From positions 1-64,000 of the forward strand of contig JAUCBJ010000941.1 of NCBI GenBank assembly GCA_032718475.1: DNA of 64,000 bases. The letters run 5' to 3'. The position numbers and the translations under genes were made by a program. The notes below the pieces were generated by a model, which was not told the DNA's origin, did not search any database, and saw only the letters and a program-made list of their open reading frames with translations. Source of the stretch: Nemertoderma westbladi (lineage: Eukaryota > Xenacoelomorpha > Nemertodermatida > Nemertodermatidae). Of this stretch, positions 45,801-49,808 are shown in pieces. How positions within the stretch are numbered: position 1 is the first letter of the stretch; each line of letters opens with the position of its first letter.

Positions 45801-46512
45801 GCCATACCCACCATTAAAGCGGAAAATTTGAATTCATCAAAGAACAAACAAGTTTCTGAATGTTGTTTTTCTAAATAGCTATTGTATATGAACGAAATTC
45901 AAAACAGATCACTCGCACTCAATAATTAATTTGAATAATTAATTAATATTGACTTAAATTAAATATAAAATACTCAAGAACATTATTCCTACATCATTAT
46001 ATTTTTCTTAAAATTGCATTGCATAAAATTTACAGATAGGGGGGGGGGGGGGGGGGGGGGACTTTCGACGCAAGCAAAATTAATCCCTCTCCAGGGCAAT
46101 TCTAAGCAAATATTAATTGTTTACTCCCAAAAGTAAAGGTGTAACCTGTTCTATTGACTTTAGTTTATTGCTTTGGTTAGAATAATGTGCCAGGTGCCAC
46201 TGTAACCTGCTCCTTTCCCAAAATTGATAATTTAAAATTGAGGCAGGACAATAATTCGCCGAGATTAGATTTGCTACCAGTTACCCTCCTGTCTCAAAAA
46301 TTAAGACGCAATTTTCCTAATGTTATTGTGAAAAGTGTAGGTTTTTGAATAATATTGAATAATATAAGCTATTCAGTATTTTTGTGTAATAAGTTTCACT
46401 TACCTAATGGTCTGTTATCTATTGCCTCAAACTTTTCAAGCTCCTCATTAGTATACTCACAAACAGCAATAAGTGCTGATGAAAACAACAAAATATATCC
46501 AAAAAATAACAT
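9663..46512 (-). CDS. C-type lectin domain / nicotinic-receptor-like (Cys-loop) channel subunit, 13 exons
   Basis: Joining 13 exons in order 46512 to 9663 gives an unbroken 645-codon frame with every junction in phase and flanked by GT/AG. Predicted order: signal peptide (about 1-18); CTLD (about 39-163, cysteines 39, 50, 67, 132, 151, 161); ligand-binding domain (about 166-380) with N-terminal helix, loop D Trp230, WRPD at 256-259, a canonical Cys loop C299-C313 with 13 residues between and FPFD inside, loop B Trp320 and loop C YDCC at 359-362; M1, M2 (411-430), M3, a basic cytoplasmic loop and M4 (about 611-632). The vicinal cysteines mark an alpha-type subunit. GEK before M2 and Asp at 20' fit a cation channel. 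Expected role: a ligand-gated cation channel in the plasma membrane with a lectin-like extracellular module. The CTLD and receptor could instead be two genes; junction phase and the lack of a second signal peptide favour one. Confidence 0.8.
10189..10757. repeat. Foldback/MITE-like inverted repeat, arms about 195 bp
   Basis: The left arm (about 10189-10383) and right arm (about 10560-10757) are imperfect reverse complements. Both contain, in opposite orientation, aacctctaaaatatcttaag, ctatatgcactaaaacaggg and gaatgtcaagacttgc. About 175 bp separate them. The arrangement suits a foldback DNA transposon or an inverted duplication. It lies in intron 12, about 230 bp from the LTR element. Confidence 0.88.
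10984..10988. repeat. Target-site duplication gccta (left copy)
   Basis: The five bases immediately before the 5' LTR match the five bases after the 3' LTR (23684-23688). Five base pairs is the usual duplication length for BEL/Pao elements. Confidence 0.95.
10989..12143 (+). repeat. 5' LTR of the BEL/Pao element
   Basis: 1155 bp, starting tgtaaaggcttttgcgtaat and ending gaaagcgcgaaca. It matches 22529-23683 except for scattered substitutions, for example at about 11100, 11119 and 11156. Short open frames in it (such as 11048-11269 minus and 11282-11473 plus) recur in the other LTR and are incidental. Confidence 0.97.
11266..11308 (+). promoter_or_regulatory. Candidate LTR promoter: CCAAT and TATA boxes
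   Basis: CCAAT lies at 11266-11270 and a TATA-like tttatata at 11301-11308, 35 bp apart, inside the 5' LTR. The same pair occurs in the 3' LTR near 22806 and 22841. Transcription would start around 11335 towards the gag region. The motifs are visible; their activity is inferred. Confidence 0.5.
12144..14317 (+). other. Untranslated leader of the BEL/Pao element
   Basis: No long open frame is present. The leader holds a duplicated block of about 50 bp (12138-12190 and 12207-12255, sharing gaacaataacggatat), a 215-bp direct repeat (12476 and 12766), clusters of ACCGGT palindromes (12256-12330 and 13930-14175) and a two-copy 120-bp repeat (about 13930-14170). I could not recognise a primer-binding site with confidence. 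Confidence 0.7.
12476..12986 (+). repeat. Direct repeat of about 215 bp, offset 290 bp
   Basis: Copy one spans about 12476-12690 and copy two about 12766-12986. Both contain gataaagtgc, gtgctgtgaggtaaacccc, gaacgcatactaacta and gtagcgtaatattt at a constant 290-bp offset, with roughly 10% divergence. The duplication therefore predates the recent insertion, judging by LTR identity. Confidence 0.92.
14318..14746 (+). CDS. Upstream open frame of the BEL/Pao element (unknown function)
   Basis: 142 codons from ATG 14318 to TAG 14744. The product is hydrophilic with serine, glutamine and glutamate-rich stretches and no domain I recognise. It lies just before the gag frame and in another phase, so it could be a separate leader protein or the frameshifted N-terminus of gag. 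The next frame is open from 14751, only a few bases after this stop. Confidence 0.5.
   Translation: MSDTKQNLSDSLLDTTICDPDRSVERVGPKFNSPPTVRKIIPPVVISDPRLVQHRRSIIGTRAQVKWDQEAAEQQQPASQELISQRPDSSSSEDTVELTPERGAKMTDAVYSDPLLILPAAVLTRLLIAVEEHQIDWARNKR
14877..16091 (+). CDS. Gag N-terminal part of the BEL/Pao element, with Ala/Glu/Lys coiled coil
   Basis: 404 codons from ATG 14877 (the frame is already open from 14751) to TAG 16089. Residues about 200-285 form a repetitive helix of [12 protein letters not shown]-type units, encoded by tandem 15-30-bp repeats rich in gcggcag; this predicts a long coiled coil. The C-terminal part is rich in Ser, Thr and Arg. The TAG is followed by sequence open in the same frame up to 18338, so this is probably the front of one polyprotein cut by a single stop. 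Structural (particle-forming) role inferred from position. Confidence 0.7.
   Translation: MGVTKETIDPAVWKRSSAGYAQGFFSSMERLKEQLFQQPQGPQEQGHLLYQVRERILRIRLILSAFEEASKRRQDTSLQVAVKTWFQRVSLQVQGTAQWKVQLDERSTHGESTDATFSQVESEATAEKPHKRDAIDIYLSDYQRFLGDEELRRRLDGLSPNSEGTQRVLDAIDVDMRAANQAKFDEQLRITRVQEEQVKKKRIEDRKAAAVAAAVAAAEAERKAAVAAAEAEAERKAAAAEAERKAAVAAAEAERKAAVAAAEAEREAAEAVAEAERRAAEETTQLELENIQENQDCINKQLTASNMQMMNRSTPKRQGYTSSEEGDTTDTEGKGNRSRLSRHRRTSHRQKLPDLPPAVRRQLNNTNLGSTEPTDQIIKIERLPTIVDEPEIIRPVPEATLSVV
16149..18341 (+). CDS. Gag core, zinc knuckles and protease of the BEL/Pao element
   Basis: 730 codons; the frame is open upstream to the TAG at 16089. Around residues 190-300 lies a BEL-type gag core ([33 protein letters not shown]). 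Zinc-binding motifs follow: [13 protein letters not shown] (about 473), [14 protein letters not shown] (about 506) and [13 protein letters not shown] (about 525). An aspartic-protease active site, [12 protein letters not shown], lies at about 647-658. The frame ends at TGA 18339, inside the protease region, then continues open. Confidence 0.88.
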   Translation: MPSRTAHETIYVLDSERNINDLSPVVPRPPATTLAAPASAVEWVDERRRGMDLLLGQMQETVQQFKGTVRESRLELQEVQQSIALERDKLVNTQKGIPPPPVTMCQPVRSEVSHAQGVEPTRIYTASEVETPIVNPIKGNYRPVDNDIPYRPDHNPRNLYTDNSILNNTMAQESFTRQMARTEARQAVKVGEIVKFNGDEMKWLPFNEYYKDNIQNSVLSNGEKLRFLIECLEGPPKLMALKFIRHPDGLRQVWDTLNIRYGNRTNIARYLYAKLMAPRKFLSSGIIEFSDEIQEICRQLDWLGKSHEYQNSMVVGALASTLPKGGVGTRWDQRVLYLMDQQHRDPTMTDLLSFLNREVRLQLLKQSREKTPENKVSEKPVSRRKVTPVCYTDDGESQASQEENNGKDTERSYYVNKAPKDVSKFKSRTSDRREQVTKTPPTSPKRIHGRKPEERTSVHNTTQGKVSIIKPKCALCDGPHHLSVCEEFLKKSLKDRRDVMWDKRLCYNCLRQGHQRQTCYSDARCAKCGAKHHILLHTEFERNSPSQVSESELHVQFSDVNDTDHSTEMEGFYTDEFSDENESCYLINTAVYRALTYETETDSELPLTIPDRQPSWKAPTSNVGIREFPVVQLRVHGLKKSYIVNALLDSGSTGTFIDKELAEDIFAGQPKFRTKLNLSGIMQVWKSTVATDYYVGTLSTPQDELGEHSIRSVKMVAIKNFATSQVEPYN
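18342..19281 (+). pseudogene. Remnant of BEL/Pao pol: protease end, RT deleted, linker and start of integrase
   Basis: After the TGA the same frame runs on to 19073. It contains [17 protein letters not shown], which normally stands between protease and reverse transcriptase, and then at 18678 jumps to [17 protein letters not shown], which normally follows RNase H. The RT domain is thus cleanly absent. A further segment in another frame (about 19060-19120, [13 protein letters not shown]) resembles the start of the integrase region, after which coding similarity stops. Confidence 0.85.
19282..20938 (+). other. Non-coding internal region of the BEL/Pao element
   Basis: AT-rich with no convincing gene. 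A two-copy tandem repeat of 165-bp period lies at 19853-20135; both copies contain attctagtcgattaagatat and ttctggaataaa. Open frames here (20121-20321, 20694-20897) show no recognisable domain. Integrase, expected here in a full-length element, is absent. Confidence 0.65.
20939..22441 (+). pseudogene. Extra, decayed open frame of the BEL/Pao element, function unknown
   Basis: ATG 20939 opens a 159-codon frame ending at TGA 21416. The same frame continues open to about 21574; a shift then leads into a frame with CEEC at about 21596 and a later CTKH, suggesting a zinc-binding module (C-x2-C...C-x2-H). That frame has one stop (21699) and runs to 22058, and a third frame carries on to 22425. The amino-acid composition looks protein-like throughout, so this was probably one gene of about 1.5 kb. 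I recognise no family; it could be an acquired accessory gene of the element. Confidence 0.55.
22519..22528 (+). promoter_or_regulatory. Candidate polypurine tract before the 3' LTR
   Basis: The bases ctgggagcgg directly precede the TG of the 3' LTR. A short purine-rich run at this position is what primes plus-strand synthesis in LTR elements. The run is short, so this rests mainly on position. Confidence 0.45.
22529..23683 (+). repeat. 3' LTR of the BEL/Pao element
   Basis: 1155 bp, the partner of 10989-12143, followed directly by the gccta duplication at 23684-23688. Confidence 0.97.
23689..24166. other. Intron 12 remainder next to exon 12
   Basis: AT-rich intronic sequence with a run of 16 C at 24014-24029. 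Nothing else is recognisable. Confidence 0.6.
24167..24375 (-). CDS. Receptor gene exon 12: cytoplasmic loop
   Basis: The acceptor is TTTCAG| and the donor GA|GTAAGC; phase 0 in, phase 2 out, which exactly matches exons 11 and 13. The 69 codons are basic and hydrophilic ([32 protein letters not shown]), as expected for the poorly conserved M3-M4 loop. Without this exon the frame between exons 11 and 13 would not join, which supports it. Confidence 0.85.
25569..26270. repeat. Tandem duplication of about 350 bp
   Basis: Two consecutive copies (about 25569-25930 and 25933-26270) share actgaggaatgattct, ggtaaagtatgggacaattt, gatgacgcaacacaaacg and tttgcattccactgggtga in the same order. They have diverged moderately, with small indels. 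Confidence 0.88.
26900..27560. repeat. Diverged tandem repeat, about 170 bp, 4 copies, with a palindrome
   Basis: Four degenerate copies share 'aaacttgtatttttcgg', 'ggttctgaat' and an element centred on gctagc. The clearest form, TTTGGTGCTAGCACCAAA at 27519-27536, is a perfect 18-bp palindrome; the other copies are degraded versions. The bulk has diverged while the palindrome is retained in two copies. Confidence 0.8.
28373..28569 (-). CDS. Receptor gene exon 11: M3 and start of the cytoplasmic loop
   Basis: 197 nt, phase 1 in, phase 0 out. It encodes [20 protein letters not shown] (M3), [19 protein letters not shown] (the conserved post-M3 segment, usually 'HHR.P.TH.MP.W.R') and an acidic stretch ending GDEEDNYA. 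The donor is GCT|GTAAGT. Confidence 0.96.
28787..28883 (-). CDS. Receptor gene exon 10: M2 pore helix
   Basis: 97 nt, phase 0 in, phase 1 out. It encodes [20 protein letters not shown], the pore-lining M2, then [12 protein letters not shown]. The 9' gate residue is leucine and the outer 20' position is aspartate; with the preceding GEK this is the charge pattern of cation-selective channels. Confidence 0.97.
29043..30345. repeat. 12-bp array filling intron 9, about 108 copies
   Basis: Units read acatctacggcc or acatctacggct, with rare variants (atatac, acagcc, acgacc, tatggcc). The array occupies about 1.3 kb of the 1553-bp intron between exons 9 and 10. Long frames on both strands (for example 29030-30403 plus, 28884-29645 minus) exist only because the unit lacks stops. 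Confidence 0.97.
30437..30613 (-). CDS. Receptor gene exon 9: loop C vicinal cysteines and M1
   Basis: 177 nt, phase 0 both ends. The acceptor TTTTTTTAG| is adjacent to the 31-bp array. It encodes [14 protein letters not shown], with the adjacent cysteine pair that defines alpha-type subunits, then [16 protein letters not shown] and a hydrophobic M1, ending LPADSGEK just before the pore helix. Confidence 0.97.
30622..35628. repeat. 31-bp minisatellite filling intron 8, about 160 copies
   Basis: Units contain tatacacaatggatcccagg followed by gtatcgcatcc or gtatcgcctcc; common variants are gtaccgcc, gtagatctcc and a shorter ggatccaggg form towards 35400-35560. It fills almost all of the 5.2-kb intron and ends about 9 bp from the exon 9 boundary. 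The many overlapping frames here are repeat artefacts. Confidence 0.97.
35855..36113 (-). CDS. Receptor gene exon 8: Cys loop and loop B
   Basis: 259 nt, phase 2 in, phase 0 out, donor AAT|GTAAGT. It encodes [19 protein letters not shown], then the signature Cys loop [15 protein letters not shown] with 13 residues between the cysteines, then [10 protein letters not shown] with the loop B tryptophan, and ends GEWDLEFFN. Confidence 0.97.
36114..36762. other. Intron 7, AT-rich, no feature seen
   Basis: The sequence is AT-rich (a ttattattta tract near 36130-36170 and an alternating AT run near 36540). No coding or repeat structure beyond that. Confidence 0.6.
36763..36872 (-). CDS. Receptor gene exon 7: loop D / loop A region
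   Basis: 110 nt, phase 0 in and phase 2 out, again the usual size for nicotinic genes. It encodes [17 protein letters not shown] (loop D tryptophan) and [10 protein letters not shown]. The family usually has a tyrosine in loop A (W.PD..LYN); here that position is isoleucine. Confidence 0.94.
36873..38089. other. Intron 6, left part, with a recurring gtaacgtatgg word
   Basis: No gene is supported. The word gtaacgtatgg or a close form occurs near 37011, 37579, 37761 and 37775, the last two in direct succession, which suggests diverged copies of one repeat. The rest is AT-rich. Confidence 0.5.
38090..39214. repeat. 55-56-bp array in intron 6, about 20 copies
   Basis: Units read gtgccggcggacccagcaac, then atagcgcccccagatctcgc, then ggtcagccacacaca. 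Some copies lack about 15 bp (gccacggcggaccc junctions at 38302, 38457 and 38555). The array is CpG-rich and much more GC-rich than its surroundings. Minus-strand frames (for example 38593-39066) are artefacts. Confidence 0.95.
39230..40894 (-). pseudogene. Non-LTR retrotransposon reverse transcriptase remnant, interrupted
   Basis: On the minus strand, 40894-40490 encodes [35 protein letters not shown] and RPAKPL, and 39780-39240 encodes [20 protein letters not shown], then [14 protein letters not shown] and [11 protein letters not shown]. These are successive blocks of a RTE/craniate-like non-LTR reverse transcriptase, ending with the usual YTRMLR tail. Frameshifts and a damaged FADD box (SYDVG) show it is dead. 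A 700-bp palindromic segment splits it. Confidence 0.85.
39851..40536. repeat. Large imperfect palindrome (inverted duplication), arms about 300 bp
   Basis: The left arm (about 39851-40155) and right arm (about 40235-40536) are reverse complements at roughly 80-85%. Shared words in opposite orientation include cctaaaacagtaggtctagc, gtacttggccataact, tttcagatgaggcaaat and agcagttttcga. The outer ends of both arms include reverse-transcriptase sequence (the catgac...ccgctg segment), so the inversion captured part of the host element. Confidence 0.87.
41194..41238 (-). CDS. Receptor gene exon 6: 45-nt ligand-binding-domain micro-exon
   Basis: Exactly 45 nt in phase 0, encoding [15 protein letters not shown], the counterpart of 'DEKNQILTTNVWLNQ' in nicotinic subunits. 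A 45-nt exon at this point is a conserved hallmark of nicotinic receptor genes, which strongly supports the assignment. Confidence 0.93.
41239..41619. other. Intron 5 with poly-C tract
   Basis: Short AT-rich intron with a run of C interrupted once (41567-41590), close to the exon 5 donor. Nothing else recognised. Confidence 0.6.
41620..41765 (-). CDS. Receptor gene exon 5: N-terminal helix and first strand of the ligand-binding domain
   Basis: The acceptor GATTAG| continues phase 1 from exon 4, and the donor ATG|GTAAGT ends in phase 0. It encodes [16 protein letters not shown], matching the N-terminal helix of Cys-loop subunits, then [20 protein letters not shown], matching the 'RPV..pv.V.fgl.l.qi' strand. 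No start codon with a signal peptide precedes it locally. Confidence 0.85.
41766..43179. other. Intron 4, between lectin and receptor parts
   Basis: Contents: a 43-bp direct repeat in two copies (41819-41904, sharing gcgaggcagccacgtactaa) and a GC-richer patch at 42100-42620 with open frames on both strands (42360-42608 plus, 42418-42642 minus, 42184-42366 minus). None of these shows a domain, a matching splice pair or a clear signal peptide. A 35-codon plus-strand fragment at 42640-42740 ([16 protein letters not shown]) looks protein-like but is unrecognised. This interval decides whether lectin and receptor are one gene. Confidence 0.6.
43180..43321 (-). CDS. Receptor gene exon 4: end of the lectin-like domain
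   Basis: Phase 0 in, phase 1 out; acceptor TTCTAG|, donor AAAG|GTTTGT. It encodes [15 protein letters not shown], then [18 protein letters not shown], supplying the last three conserved cysteines (132, 151, 161). The calcium/sugar motifs EPN or QPD and WND of carbohydrate-binding lectins are absent, so classical Ca-dependent sugar binding is unlikely. Reading past the donor gives a stop after 12 codons, so a stand-alone secreted CTLD protein is the rival reading. Confidence 0.85.
43322..43728. other. Intron 3 with G-rich tract
   Basis: The tract at 43492-43522 has several runs of three or more G spaced by single T bases, able in principle to form a G-quadruplex on the plus strand (the antisense strand of the gene). 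The rest is AT-rich. Confidence 0.6.
43729..43811 (-). CDS. Receptor gene exon 3: middle of the lectin-like domain
   Basis: Phase 1 in, phase 0 out, donor ATG|GTAAGT. It encodes the second helix ([13 protein letters not shown] across the junction) and [24 protein letters not shown] sits where CTLDs carry the WIGL core motif, and the TWSDG segment is typical of the fold. Confidence 0.87.
44059..44188. repeat. Inverted repeat, arms about 46-49 bp
   Basis: The left arm (44059-44107) has tacttgtgtg, ctttacagtgt and gtggcttt; the right arm (about 44143-44188) is its imperfect reverse complement (aaagccac, acactgtaaaag, aacaagta). MITE-like hairpin. Confidence 0.82.
44451..44539. repeat. Nested hairpin of about 89 bp
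   Basis: The outer arms attgtttacgtgg and ccacgtaaacaat are exact reverse complements. An inner pair, taagtaatgtc and gacattactta, sits within. Nested inverted repeats suggest a small MITE. Confidence 0.87.
44736..44894 (-). CDS. Receptor gene exon 2: first half of the C-type lectin-like domain
   Basis: The acceptor is CTGCAG| and the donor G|GTGGGC; the exon is phase 1 in and out. It encodes [18 protein letters not shown], the classic CTLD opening with the extra N-terminal cysteine pair of the long form, then the first helix ([18 protein letters not shown]) carrying the conserved cysteine and the LxxIxN pattern. These features are diagnostic of the C-type lectin fold. Confidence 0.88.
44895..46403. 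other. Intron 1 with homopolymer tracts and an interspersed repeat
   Basis: The tract at 45614-45658 is a C run followed by about 27 G; a second G run of 22 lies at 46039-46060, and a C-rich stretch at 45129-45146. A repeat at about 46137-46330 also occurs at 54355-54490. No gene seen. Confidence 0.65.
46137..46330 (+). repeat. Interspersed repeat, copy 1
   Basis: This shares gtaacctgttctattg, tttagtttattg, ctgtaacctgctcctttccc and ccctcctgtctca-like words, in order, with 54355-54490. The family is unknown to me; the second copy sits inside the Ty3/Gypsy remnant. Confidence 0.82.
46404..46512 (-). CDS. Receptor gene exon 1: start codon and signal peptide
   Basis: The exon starts with ATG (46512-46510) followed by a hydrophobic stretch, [17 protein letters not shown], typical of a secretory signal peptide, then an acidic linker ending in NRPL. 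It ends with one base of the next codon (phase 1) and a strong donor, G|GTAAGT. The phase matches exon 2. The upstream 5' UTR and promoter are not identifiable. Confidence 0.8.
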
Positions 46513-47055
46513 AATAAAATATTTAAAAATAGTTTTATATACGTAAATTGAGAATAAAACCGAAATATTTGTACCAATGTAGTTACAGTTCTTGGTAGAG
46601 GCTAACAGCTGATGGAAGTGAGTCGGAAATTACTTAATTCCTGTTGGTTGATAGCAGGGAGCACTTACTTACTCAGTACCCTGTCTGTACTCAGTACTGT
46701 TGTAGTTAATTTTACTCCGTGAAGGATTAAGGGGTGGGTGGGGGGAGATGGGTGTCATTCGTTATGTATGTGCTTTCATATATTATATTTTTTAATCAAC
46801 ACAAACAGTTGTGTGGGAAATCAAGCGAATGGTCGAGAACCCATAACGCACAATCTCCCAAAACAGAGGGGATCAACCCCACCAATATCTAAGCCAAGGG
46901 TTTTTGGAAAAAATATAAATATACATACATCAAAAAGCCACGTATAGAATTAGAAAAGACATGTAGACACTAGTCAGTAGTGGCGTAAATAGGATTTGCG
47001 ATGGGGGTGGGCAAACACAAAAATAAATTTTTTAAAACACCAATAATTGGAGTGT
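46513..47055. other. 5' flank of the receptor gene
   Basis: The promoter and 5' UTR of the minus-strand gene should lie here or further right. I see no convincing TATA or initiator arrangement. A C/G-imbalanced ggggtgggtgggggg tract lies at 46730-46745. Confidence 0.4.
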
Positions 47056-47350
47056 GTGTGCAAAGGTATAGCACATGAAGACAGAAGACAATGATAGGTG
47101 CGTAAACGTATAGCACATGAAGACAGAAGACAATGATAGGTGCGCAAACGTATAGCACATGAAGACAGAAGACAATGATAGGTGCGCAAAGGTATAGCAC
47201 ATGAAGACAGAAGACAATGATAGGTGCGCAAACGTATAGCACATGAAGACAGAAGACAATGATAGGTGCGCAAACGTATAGCACATGAAGACAGAAGACA
47301 ATGATAGGTGCGCAAACGTATAGCACATGAAGACAGAAGACAATGATAGG
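47056..47350. repeat. 42-bp tandem repeat, 7 copies
   Basis: Units contain tatagcacatgaagacagaa and gacaatgataggtgcgcaaa; copies begin near 47056, 47098, 47140 and onward. They are nearly identical. The unit length is a multiple of three and lacks stops on the minus strand, giving three spurious frames. Confidence 0.96.
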
Positions 47351-48084
47351 AGGACATTATAGCGTATGAAGGTACGGCTATATATAGTGGAATGCGGCTC
47401 AAGAGATCGAAATTAAAATTTATACAACATTTATACTGAAACAAATTTATACTGGATATATTATTACATTTTTATATTACAGTAGTACTCAATTTATAAT
47501 TTTTAATATTTTTAATTTTTAATTAATTTATTTATTATTTCTAATTTTTAATTAATTTATTTATTATTTTTATTTATTTTTTTGGTATTTTTGTGACGTG
47601 CCTCCGGTTGCGGTATACCTAATAAAGCCGTTGCCCCTCACGCATCCCCTGGTTACGCACTGATTAGGAAGGTTGTATTATTTTTAAACGAATCTTTCTA
47701 AAGATCAGCACGATAATCCGATGTATACAAGTTATTTTGTACCATCCACCAGCATTTTATCGATTTATGAAATTGTTAAGATCGATCCCCAAAGTGTATT
47801 GTTCGGTAAGTAGGGCGCTACCCAGGGAAGTCAGTCACAGATGGCTGGATTTATTAGTACGAGAGCAAAACTGGAAGCCCACATTACAATACATTGCAAT
47901 ACACACTAAGTTTTATATTGCTAAAGCCATGTTCTGTAAACAACTAGCGCACTGTTGAGTATGACAGCCCCACCAGAAAGCGAGCGGTAAATGAGCTTGG
48001 TAACTGGTACGGCCACTGTGAACGCAGGTAATTGAGCGGTAAGTCGGTAGTATTTTGACTGCAGCGCCAGTATACCCCTAATTA
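47351..48084. other. AT-rich intergenic stretch
   Basis: A duplicated tttaattaatttatttatta tract lies at 47515-47575. No gene is supported; the frame at 47737-47958 has no recognisable domain. Confidence 0.5.
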
Positions 48085-48246
48085 TCATCAGTTTTCTTTT
48101 GGTACAGCTATTCAAATTCGGCAATGACGTCCTCCAGGTGGGATCGAACTGGTGACCTCCGGGTTGGAAGTCTGACGCTCTAACCATTCCGCTAGGGGCT
48201 CAGGTAATAGGTAGACCTGGAAATACTACCTGATACCTCGTATGTC
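48085..48246 (-). mobile_element. tRNA-derived SINE, copy A (minus)
   Basis: Read on the minus strand: a leader with gaggtatcaggtagtatttc, then a tRNA-like part with A box (agcggaatggttagagcg), anticodon loop cttccaa and B box (ggttcgatcc-like, agttcgatccc), then a body starting gacgtcattgccga. It is the same family as 48397-48540 and 49402-49620. The Gly(TCC)-like loop suggests the parent tRNA. Confidence 0.82.
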
Positions 48247-48396
48247 CGCAATTAACCTCCTCGTGGCCTCCCATCTGTCAATACCATCATCTTAATGATG
48301 ATGGTATCCAATGGTATCATCTTAATGATGATGGTATTCCATACCCTCATCTTAATGATGGCATTGACAGATGAGAGGCGAGGAGGACGTAAATTG

Positions 48397-48540
48397 AATG
48401 GCTTGACGGAATGGTTAGACTTCCAACACTAGAGGTCACAAGTTCGATCCCACCTGGATGTCATTGCCGACTTTGTAAAGCTGTGCCCAACGAAAGGGAT
48501 AATAATATGAAACCACTCATTCACACAAAACACCAGAATA
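48397..48540 (+). mobile_element. tRNA-derived SINE, copy B (plus)
   Basis: A tRNA-like part with a shortened A-box region (gacggaatggttagac), cttccaa, and agttcgatcccacctgg, then gtcattgccgactttg and gtgcccaacgaaag. With copy A it forms a head-to-head pair around a short hairpin of atgatgatggta repeats (48285-48360). Confidence 0.82.
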
Positions 48541-48935
48541 GCAATAATTATGATTACTATACATCCAAATACCCTTTGTCCTTATTGGCGGCCATTAAGG
48601 ACACTTAATAAAGACCTCAATATACAGGGTGAAAACTTTATCGTCAACTGGAGTTACTGTGAAGAAATCAAAAAATCGATTTGTCATTTAAAGTCATCAG
48701 AAGCTAAATTGCAAACTTTGTATTTTAATCGGATTGGACATAAATTGTGTGTCCTGAATATAGATGGCCACTGAAGCTGTTATCTATTTGGAGTATAAAT
48801 AAACAGGGCATTAGCATTTAGCCTCCTGTTTAAGGTTTTTTAGTGGATGTAATACAAATTTCTAAAAAGTTGCCCTACCCCCACCCAACATTATCTACCC
48901 CCAATCGGTGGTAGTAAAAATAACGGAAACCACCA
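48541..48935. other. Intergenic, nothing recognised
   Basis: I see no domain, repeat or RNA structure in this stretch; two short plus-strand frames are unremarkable. Confidence 0.4.
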
Positions 48936-48939
48936 ATAC

Positions 48940-49370
48940 ACTGTGATGCACCTCGACTTTGCTGATGATCTGGGTTTAATGTTGGAAACATTGGTTGTGT
49001 ACATTAACATGGAAAGACAACTCAGCAACCTAGAACATGCAGCATCCAATGTTTGTATATTTGTAAATGCCACGAAGACCAAAATGTTAACTGTAAACTT
49101 GTTTCCCCCAGTCATTGACGGTTAGTGTGTTCAGTCGTTGGCCTGAGTTGAGTAGAAGGAGACTTTTACTGGAAGGAGACTTTTGCTACATAGGCTCTGG
49201 GATACAAGAATCAGCTAAAGAATATGCAAGGCGGGGTTGCATTGAATAAACTATCAAGGGGTTTGGATTCACCTGGAAACAAACCTGATCTGGAAGTAAA
49301 TTTATTCCGGGTAGCAGTAGAGCCTGTGCTGCTGCTATACTGTAGTAGTCATCTTACTGCAGAATACACC
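48940..49370 (+). pseudogene. Non-LTR reverse transcriptase remnant
   Basis: The plus strand encodes LDFADDLGLMLET, with an intact FADD box, followed by NLEHAASNVCIFVNATKTKM, then in a shifted frame NLFRVAVEPVLL. These match the palm and thumb blocks of the same broad RT type as the remnant in intron 6. A stop and shift between them show it is a fragment of about 430 bp. Confidence 0.8.
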
Positions 49371-49401
49371 GATACCTTGACGGCCAGGTACAGTAGGATT
49401 G

Positions 49402-49620
49402 AGCGGACACACGAGGTATCAGGTAGTATTTCCAGGTCTATCTTTTACCTGAGCCGCTAGCTGAATGGTTAGAGCGTCAGACTTCCAACCCGGAGGTCAC
49501 CAGTTCAATCTCACCTGGACGTCATTACCGACTTTGCAAAGGTGTGCCCAACGAAAGTTAAATAGGCCCAGTAAAAGTTATAATAATATTAAACCACTCA
49601 TTCACCCATAACACCAATAA
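49402..49620 (+). mobile_element. tRNA-derived SINE, copy C (plus), most complete
   Basis: It begins gcggacacacgaggtatcag, continues through ggtagtatttccaggtct, the tRNA-like part (agctgaatggttagagcg, cttccaa, agttcaatctcacctgg) and the body gacgtcattaccgactttgc, ending with an AT-rich tail (attaaaccactcattcaccc). This copy defines the family at about 215 bp. Confidence 0.83.
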
Positions 49621-49808
49621 TAAATTATAAAAAATATACCGGTCGCATTTCTCTATGGGTGTAACTATCCTACCTAAATTAGTAATTAGAGTGCATAATT
49701 AATCATTGTGGCCATGATGGTTCATGGTTAATATACACTACCCCTTCATTGTAGCGAGTGGTATGGTTAAAGAGGGCCAAGTACGGTAGGATTTAAAATT
49801 AAACATTA

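Noticed and set aside
43180-46512. The lectin domain as an independent gene ending in intron 4
   Set aside because: Not excluded, but exon 4 has a proper donor whose phase matches exon 5, and the receptor part has no start or signal peptide of its own nearby.
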